A stretch of 64,000 nucleotides of DNA from Dendrophyllia cribrosa. Its lineage: Eukaryota > Cnidaria > Anthozoa > Scleractinia > Dendrophylliidae. The stretch covers positions 28,151,932 through 28,215,931 of the forward strand of contig JAJLRJ010000008.1 in the NCBI GenBank assembly GCA_024195265.1. Direction: 5' to 3'. The position numbers and the translations under genes were made by a program. The notes beneath the pieces are model-generated. The model saw only the letters and a list, made by a program, of their open reading frames with translations. It was not told where the DNA came from and did not search any database. This document shows, in pieces, positions 56,106 through 64,000 of the stretch. Every line of letters starts with the position of its first letter. Position 1 is the first letter of the stretch.

Positions 56106-56297
56106 GTGTTCACCGATGTGGGTCATGTTCACATTTTCAATTTTAATGGCTTTAAGGATTCCTGCCAATGGACTCTAATCGACCAGAACATGCCAATTCT
56201 ATTTTTTTTGTGAAGCAAAATGGAGTCATTAGATTGCGAGAATCCTCTAGCGCTTTGCTTCGGCTGCGTGCTTGATCTCATCGTCCTAACAAACTGT

Positions 56298-56370
56298 AAA
56301 GTGAGTAAGTAATGTTATAGTTTAAGTAGAGTGAATTAACAAAGCCTGCGGAGAAATGAAGTTGCTGCTT
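56298..56370 (+). repeat. Short direct repeat shared with 61248-61315
   Basis: The phrase ATAGTTTAAGTAGAGTGAAT with flanking bases recurs 5 kb downstream. Confidence 0.8.
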
Positions 56371-57254
56371 ATTAGATATTCAAAAGTAAACAAAAGAAAA
56401 CAATTGAATAAGTGTCTAATAATGCCTATTTGGGTAAATTCTATTTCACAGGAAAAAAGGCCCGGTCTGAATGGAGTAGGGTAAATGAAAGTGGAAAAGT
56501 GAAATAAATAAAGTACATATAGAAAAAAACATTATGAAATGTTAGACATACACGTTACTCTACTTTCCTGAATACTGATCATTTTTATCACGTGAGTACG
56601 CGAGGCGTTGAACGAGATATAGTATACGGGGACAGATATGAAAATGTCCACTCGTTCCATTATCTTTAAACTTATTTAATTCCACAGTGTATTAAGTGTT
56701 AAAAGATAAAGTGCTGTAACTAAATAACTAAACTGTTTTTTAATTCCCCAGTGTTATAACGTCATCCAGTTGTCTAGACAGTCTCGTTTCACACAATGCA
56801 TATTTATGTCACGCTAAAATGTTTTGGTCGTTTTAAATCTGTTTTACACTTCAATTCTTTGGCTTCAAACTCAGTATGAAAAATTAAAACCGATCTGTGG
56901 ACTTAACCTTACATTGTTTCGTATCCCCGAGATGGTTCTTAGAGACCTTTAATAAGGAGGTATTTTATATTTTTCGCTGATAATCTATTTACTGAAAATA
57001 CTTCGATTCAAATTCATACGATTATCACTAATTTCCTTAACAACTTAATCCAGCAGTTTAGTAAATATCACTAATGGTATAATTGAGAATAACCGGAGAA
57101 GGTATTTTTTTTATGACAGAAAAGTATCGTGTTTCATTCGCGTACCCTATTAAAAAGATGAACAGCACTCATGATCGCTAAATCCACCTTTTCTTCATAA
57201 CGACATAAAGTCAAGCAAGTGCAGCAGTTCTTGAATATTTGGACTTGATTTAGA

Positions 57255-59159
57255 ATGAATGCCAAGCTTCAAGTTTTTTTTTTAGTCCTCATACTCGTAA
57301 TCAGTATGTTTAGTGAGAGTGAAAGTTTTAGTATGGCCGGCGCCAAGCCCGGACGTAAAAGATCTTTTATCCAGGTCAGTAGGGATACTAAAGGGGCTCT
57401 GTCACCATATTAAGTGTTACTTTAAAAAGTCAAAAGACATCTTTATATCATTGGAAACACAACACAATGGTCCAGTTTTCTTTATCATTATTCTAGTAGA
57501 CTGCACATGGCCAGGATGGAAATGGATTACATCTTGTAAAAATGGGCCAATATTTTCAACTGTTTATCGCTTGCCTTGGAAAACTCGCTAACTCTGATTG
57601 CATTTTATTCTCTCTTCAAAAATTGACTCGATATCTTCTTCTTTGCGTTCTATAAGAATTTCGTGTGCGACAAATGTACTTAGTTTCAATTTGGGGCAGC
57701 TTTGACCCAAAAACGTCAAAATTCCCATGACATAGCTGCTTTAATACATGTTGAACACCTTTTAATGTTCCAGTCAAATAACATGAGTTAAGGGCTGGGG
57801 ATTACTGTTAAATTTCGGTGATATTTTTAGTACGAGTTCAGAAGATAGAAATCAATTTTCGAAACACCAACTAACAGGTTGGTGAATTCTTTTCTTTGAG
57901 TGAATTACTAGCAATAGAGGATATTTCCTAACTTTTTAATTTTTTTAACTTGAAACCTTTACCACTCGATTCTTTGTTATATTTGAGAAGGCTTCAGTCA
58001 CCTTAGAATTAATTAGACTAAAAACTGCAGCCTTCTTTAGTAAAATGTCCCCAACTTTCGTTGCATCGGAATATTTACCGCCTTTGGTTTTTGGCGGAAT
58101 AAACTGTCGTTTGGTATACAGAATAAGGTCAGCTGGTGGGATTTTCAAAAGGACAAAGCGGCTAACAAAGTCGCGGTATAAGGTTCAAAATTTGTTGCCA
58201 CTGAAATATTCGGCAAAAAAACCCGATAAGATCAATGATATGGAAAAACAGTAAAACGACATCCAAGCGTTTTCCTAATCGTTTTCATTTTTAAAACAAT
58301 CAACTTGTGAAAAAAAGCCCGCAAACTAAAGATATTGTTTATTTAGGAGTTTAGTTTTCTTTTCCCTCGACAGGTGTCTGATGAAAGTGATAGTACCTGA
58401 CTCGAGAGGTAATTAACGAAACTCGATAACGTTATACATTAAAACCCAGAAATTTTGGACGCGTTTATTCTGACAAAAATCTTGTTCAAAAGTAAACCCG
58501 TCCGAAATTTAACAGCGCTCAATTAAGATAAGAAAAGTGTTTTAATAGTGGGAAACCTGTACAGACATCTATGGGAAAGATTTGTGATTTTTTTAGGTTT
58601 AGTTTTTTTTTTTGTGCCTGGCACCGGTTACATAGTTTTTCCGCGTTTAGAATGTTTTCCCGCGCTTGGCACGGGTTGCATGTTGCCCTACATATGAAGC
58701 CGGTTGAAAACTTACCCGCTTGGCCGGCAGCTTGGCCTCATAACGTTATTTGCGTGTTTGTTGTGACTGGCCAGTTGCGCGACGTTCATCAAAGCGTTGT
58801 GCTCACCTCTGTGGTTTAAGTTACCATTTTTGATCGTAAAGGATTCCTGCCAATGGGCCCTTATCAACCAGAATATGCCATTTCTATTTTTTTGTAATGC
58901 AAAATGGAGCCATTAGATTGTGAGCATTTTTTCGCGCTTTGCTTCGGCTGCGTGCTTGATCACCCTTTTTGCAATCACCGTTTAATACAGTGTTTAATGC
59001 AGTGTTTTTCAAAAGTAAATTTTCGCGGGTATCGTAACTTCTTCGCGTTTACTTTGACTTGTTTTTGTCATTGATAGTTTGTTTACATCGTTGCAGGGCT
59101 CAACCGAACTGCGTATCCAACGAAAAGAATTCTGCGAGATGGCAAAAAGAAACTGCTGA
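57255..59159 (+). pseudogene. Three-exon secreted peptide gene B, exon 2 damaged
   Basis: Exon 1 is 57255-57374 (signal peptide MNAKLQVFFLVLILVISMF, then GRKRS), exon 2 is 58374-58408 and exon 3 is 59097-59159, with borders matching gene A. Exon 2 has lost 13 bases and has an in-frame TGA, so the full message would be terminated. Because all introns are phase 0, splicing exon 1 directly to exon 3 would keep the frame, so a shorter product remains possible. AATAAA lies at 59290. The last exon differs from gene A at two residues. Confidence 0.65.
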
Positions 59160-59867
59160 GCTGAGACACAATTAATACCGTCAGATCAAGACACGCAACA
59201 GCTACGAGAATGAAAAATGACAGCCTAAATATACTACTGTCAGTTATAAATTAATTGTAATTATTGAAGACAATATCGGGCAGTAAAATAATAAATTGTA
59301 ATTTCGTTTTATCCAAGGTATTTTATTCAAATGTAATTCAATAAAAGAACCTCAAATTAAGCCTGTCATCGTTCACGTTTCACTTTACATCAAACACTCA
59401 GTTCCTATTTGGTAATTATGTTCTTAAACTGTAATACGTAGAGCAAAACATAGAACCCCATCTTTAAGTCAATTGATTATTAATAACTTACATGAAAATT
59501 TATTTCTCTTAATCAGGAAAATGTATTGCAACTCTAACCCCCTATCCATCCCTTTTTTTTTTTTCATCCATCCCTTACACTGTTGATTTTCTGTGTAAAA
59601 ACTGTTTTCTGATGAGAAAAAAGAACCATTGTATTGAAATGAGGGGTGATAATTTCTAGTATCAGTAAAAGCTTAGCGCAAAAGTCTTTTGAAAATGTCA
59701 AGCTGTGTTTCTCAGCTACGTTTATCACTAATTGCAACCTGATAAAAACGAGAGGAAGTCTATATGAGAATCCGAAAGTCAGTTAATGTTTATTTTTCAG
59801 TTGGGTCGGTTTTCTTTGTTCTTTTATACTCAAGACCCAGTGGGGATCCAGACTCCATTGCAAGGGG

Positions 59868-59915
59868 GAAGGAGGGGGGAGGGGGGAGGGGGGGAGGGGG
59901 GAGGGGGGGGGGGGG
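59868..59915. repeat. G-rich tract
   Basis: Long G runs separated by single A, able in principle to form a G-quadruplex. The length is uncertain. Confidence 0.85.
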
Positions 59916-59919
59916 CTGG

Positions 59920-62000
59920 AATCCCGGGCTTTACTTTATTGAGAGATAAAGGGGGAGGAGGTAGGGTTTCGCCGGGTCCCTGCCTTATATCCGACACTGA
60001 TAACCCCAATAACTCCTTACAATATGCAATGTTTGGCAGGTAAAACTGACAGAAATGAATATTTGGCTGTCACAGAGCATAGGGTTGAGTCGAGTGGAGA
60101 TACTTTGCGAGTAGGGTGTATAAATAGGCTGACCGTCAAGGATTTGAATCAGTTCTAGGTCAGCCTCGTCCTAGTTTTTTTTTGTTTAGTTTAGAATATC
60201 TGGCCCCCCAGAGTTGGTGGCACTGCAGTGGTGGGGCTGATACCCTCCCGTTTTATGTTATTTCTATCTATGGTTTTTAGGGTGTTAGTATCCCTCAAGA
60301 TAATTAAATACACAAGAGGATATGAAATACACACTTCACTAAAGCAAAGAAAATAGACACCTATGAACACTGAGGACTTTTCCAGGGAGACGCTATTTAT
60401 ACGCTTCGCTCCATTCTTACATTTGTAAGCTCAAGTGTCCACCCTTTTCCCGCCTTCGCTGAGCAACAAATCGGAAGTAGCCGCCAACTTCTTTTTACTA
60501 ACAATTTTTTCTCTGAGTGCTTTATACAGGCTCTAATATACGTGTACTGAGTGTGTACTGAGTTACTGAGTGTGTACTGAGTTTCTAAGTACAATAAATA
60601 AGAAAATAGATTTCTTTTAAAGCGGCTATGTCACCATTTTAAGCGTTACATTAAAAAACCCAAAACACATATTTGATATGAGTGGAAACTCAAAAATATG
60701 GTATATTTAAGTTTAAAATTATTGTACTAGTTCACTAAGAGAAGTATCTTAGGATGCAGATGATCAGGATAGAAATGGATTGCAACTTGAAAAAGTTGAT
60801 CAGATATTTTCAAGTTTATAGCCTTGTGTCGTGGAAAATTTGATAAAACTCTGGTAAAGGTTTATTCTCTTTTCCACAATTCACTTATTGCTAACTTCCT
60901 CTTGGTGCCCTGTAAGGATTTCGTGTCTAAAGCTGGATTTCCACTATCGCGTAACTTTTAAGTGCTTTTTACGTGCGGAAATAAAATTAAAGACCATGTA
61001 TGAACAGCTTGCGTAAACCCCTCCGAGATCAAGTTTTTGCATTTTCGCAAGATGTTTATACATCGTCTCCAATTTTATTTACGCACGTTAAACGCCGGTA
61101 GTTACATTTAATTTCGGGCAATTTTCACGCAAAAACGTAAAAATCCCTATAACATTTAAGCGTACTTTCTATATAATATTTAAAGGTGCTTTACATTATT
61201 AATTGTTTCTAAAAATATTTCTGAGAAAAGCGGTCGTGATAGTGTAAAGTGAGTAAGCAATGTAATAGTTTAAGTAGAGTGAATTAACAACAGCTGTGGA
61301 AAAATGAAGTTACCGCTTTAAGAGAAAATCCGTGCAAAAATCAAACATTACACGGCAAAGTTAAAAAACTAAAATTCGCTCTTCTTTTGCATACAGGTAG
61401 CCTTTAGTAAGTATACAATTGCTGTGTAGTTTTTTTCTTGAAAAATTTATTTGTTTCTGGGAAAACGAAAACATTAGTTTTCCGCCCGAGGTTCGATTTG
61501 GCGACACCAAACAGGCTTAAAATAAGTCATGATTCACTCGACTCGCGTATCAAAACTACTGCGCTAGAAAAAGCTGTCATTGCTCCGATTTGTTGTACAA
61601 CTTGTCACAGTCTAAATACCATGATTTCATAAAAATTAGTTTAATCTAAGTATTCAAATGAAGTCAAAAGCTTATGGCTCTTCCGTTCTCCGTAAAACGG
61701 TAGGCGAAAAACAGCGATGATTTTGAGCATGTGCCTTTGTTCAGAATTTTGTAATATTACGAATGACAATACTAAAGCTGACGATCTTTCAAAATATGCA
61801 AAGTTTAGTTTGGGGAAATGAATTTGGGATTTTTAAGAATTTGTTGAAAATCGTGAACGAAAGACGTAAAATCACGCCATCTTGTGTGTGCGTGACCAAC
61901 AACAAAAACAAAAACTATGCAAACTCGATTTGCATTGGTAATTAATACCCTGGGGATTATGCAAATTATGACTATAAAAGAATTACATGTGCTCCACCCC
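59920..62000. other. Host DNA, no gene seen
   Basis: AT-rich, with a short GTGTGTACTGAG tandem near 60548-60590. Short ORFs show no recognisable features. Confidence 0.6.
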
Positions 62001-62001
62001 T

Positions 62002-63330
62002 TCACTCTACTCGAGGCCGCAAAAGGGAAGAGTTTGGCGTTTTGGTTATCAACCCCGACTTACTCGATGGCCGACGCGGGACAAGTTCCTCGTGCTGTGG
62101 TAGTTGAAGCAATAGCTGCGGTTTATTAAACCATCCAGCCGACGCGGCAGTTCTGCCAGCGGCTGAAGTTCGACCGGCTGTACAGGCGAATGAGGTTTGG
62201 TATCGTATGAGTTGTCCGTTTATCAGGTTTGTAACGTTGCGAGTGTTTTGCTCTTCGCGTCCCTGGTTGGTGTTTAATTCTTGTACTGACAATTGCCTGT
62301 GAGACGGTCTGCTTGCGTGGTGAAGTTTTTGCTCCGTGTATGCTTGGGAATCTTCTCTGCGTGATAAAATTTGTGTATTTATGTATGCCTGTGAGGCTCG
62401 CCGGCGTGGCGAATCACAGGGAGCAGAGGAGCCACATTTGACCTAATACGCGTTCTATCTTTGAGCTTTATACCGATTTATACACGCGCTGTGTCTTGCG
62501 TTATTCGATCTGTTGTTTTCGAGTTTTTCCCCCGGCGGGACCCCAAGCGTAATCGACGCTTTCCGGAAATCGTTATCGGCGCTTTCCGGAAAGCGTAAGC
62601 TTTCCGAGCGAGGCACGAAGTGCCGAGAAGAAAAAGAGACAAGGGAAGAAACATCGTACCACGTGATTCGTTGGATGTGGACCGCAACATACTGGTGACG
62701 GAAGTGAAAACTCCGAAAGTGACATGCCGTCAATAAAACGGAAGTTACGCCAACCGTTCAAAATTCAAAACAACACGGCAGCTGATCGGAGTGGAGGGAG
62801 ATTTAAAATGAAACGCGTTGCGAATGAGGAAAATCTTATATTGTTGTCTACTGAAGCTCATTGCATGCGAAGAAACTCAGAACGTATACAGTGCTGGTCA
62901 CAGATAATATTTTTGTTAGGTGTCAACGCAAAGAAGTGGCCCTGAATTCATCTATAGCTTAGCCTAAACAATCGTATGGGTTTTAACAGAAGTTTTAATC
63001 AGCTTGACATTAAAAGCTTAGACGGATCACAAGAGGCGTGAAAACTTCTCACCTTGCATCAGACATGCCTTGATTCCACAAGGATTCGAATTCCACCACG
63101 TCCTTACATTTTATCGAGCTTGCCTGTTCCTTCGCATACTTTTACAATATTCACATTATTCACGATATTCACCTAGCGGGAAAAAACAATCACCGAATGG
63201 CACTGATCGAAGATATTCCGGAAAAGATGGCATGTTTTCGTAGAAAAGACGCTAACATGTTCAGATGAATAATAAACTTATGCCAAAGGCTTCCGGTCAT
63301 GCGCACACCTCTCGTGTGACGTATTTCCGT
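62002..63330. other. Host DNA with short ORFs, no supported gene
   Basis: Several ORFs of 60-96 residues overlap on both strands near 62000-62760 and none has a recognisable domain. An inverted phrase GCGCTTTCCGGAAAGCG (62580-62596) is self-complementary. Confidence 0.5.
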
Positions 63331-63339
63331 CACCAGTCA

Positions 63340-63400
63340 TTCTCGTCCCCAGAGCCTTCGTTTCGTTTGGTCAGCGGAAGAAACGAAGGGCTCTGGTAAC
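63340..63400. repeat. Short copy of the CATTCTCGTCCCC terminus
   Basis: CATTCTCGTCCCCAGAGCC starts here, followed by an imperfect inverse ending GGGCTCTGG. It is the same terminus as the 37131-40903 transposon. Confidence 0.75.
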
Positions 63401-63518
63401 AGTGCCTTCCGGATGTCGTAAAATCCACGACATCCGTTAGCGCATGCCTAATGCATTAATGTACTATTGCGTTTGCTCAAATGCCAGAAACCGGAAATAA
63501 AAAAACCTTTCGTGTGTG

Positions 63519-63573
63519 CATTCTCGTCCCCAGAGCCCTCGTTTCGTTTGGTTGAGCTCTGGAGACGAGAATG
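63519..63573. repeat. Short palindromic MITE of the CATTCTCGTCCCC family
   Basis: About 55 bases from CATTCTCGTCCCCAGAGCC to GAGCTCTGGAGACGAGAATG, a minimal foldback of the transposon ends. Confidence 0.8.
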
Positions 63574-64000
63574 TTGTGTTTGTGGAATGGCGTTCGAAAG
63601 GACTGTAGAAGACTTAACAATTACAGGAAAACATCGCGCTAAAAAGGAAGAAGAAAAGCTTTACGTGCTGCTGTTATTTAGAAGAAAGATTGTCTTTGTA
63701 TCTTGCCTAGTGGTTTTAGAAATTCCTCGATAAGTCAACCGATTTCTTTCGTTTGGGAGCTGTGTATTTATCGTTTCGGCACTGAACGCTATCATATCCG
63801 ACCATATCAGTTGATGGGACAGCTAAGTTTGTTGCTGGACACGCTGTGGTCATTAGGCTTATTTCATCAAACAGTGGTAAGAAATATCGAGGAATTTTTG
63901 TTTTGCATTCGTTTCATGTTATTTTAAATGGGCTTCGAGTGACCTTCGTTTCCCTAGATTTGTATTTCAAGTTGTAGTAAAAGAGTACTACCTAATAAAG

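Noticed and set aside
62002..62292. 96-residue minus-strand ORF near a GC-richer patch
   Set aside because: Overlaps other ORFs on both strands with no recognisable features.
1..64000. tRNA or rRNA genes
   Set aside because: No cloverleaf with A and B boxes and no rRNA-like sequence was recognised by eye.

Overview
The window looks like repeat-rich nuclear DNA of a cnidarian, most likely an anthozoan (coral or sea anemone). The evidence is a BEL/Pao retrotransposon, many short foldback and terminal-inverted-repeat elements, spliced host genes with GT/AG introns, and two Maverick/Polinton elements of a type I associate with coral genomes. No tRNA, rRNA or CRISPR was seen.

Layout: 1-4985 is a degraded BEL/Pao retrotransposon on the minus strand. 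5109-7961 holds a foldback repeat, a duplicated unknown ORF and a GC-rich island. 7967-25371 is Polinton 1 (17.4 kb, 5-bp target duplication AGTTT). 25377-25617 is a host spacer with an AT microsatellite and half of a palindromic repeat. 25623-44449 is Polinton 2 (18.8 kb, target duplication TGGTT), inserted into that palindromic repeat and itself interrupted at 37131-40903 by a DNA transposon with a 9-bp target duplication. 44455-64000 is AT-rich host DNA with small repeats and a duplicated three-exon gene for a small secreted peptide (46674-53395 and 57255-59159).

How the Polinton genes fit together: each element has palindromic hairpin ends, a protein-primed DNA polymerase, a retroviral-type integrase, a packaging ATPase, a double-jelly-roll major capsid protein, a large conserved virion-type protein, several small membrane proteins and a zinc-ribbon protein resembling VLTF3-type late transcription factors. 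Element 1 also keeps a penton-like protein and a YqaJ-type nuclease. Capsid-block genes and the integrase start 1-12 bases after a TATATAC or TATGTATAC motif. The polymerase, VLTF3-like, zinc-finger and nuclease genes instead carry CCAATTGAA about 25-40 bases before the start. This looks like a self-encoded early/late promoter system and is the most interesting signal here.

The two elements are near-identical from integrase through the capsid region but carry DNA polymerases of different lineages, so modules have been exchanged. Both are damaged in different genes. Element 1 has breaks in its integrase, major capsid, coiled-coil and VLTF3-like genes. Element 2 has breaks in its polymerase, an internally deleted integrase, an interrupted large protein and no penton. 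All family calls come from reading motifs by eye; no database search was possible.
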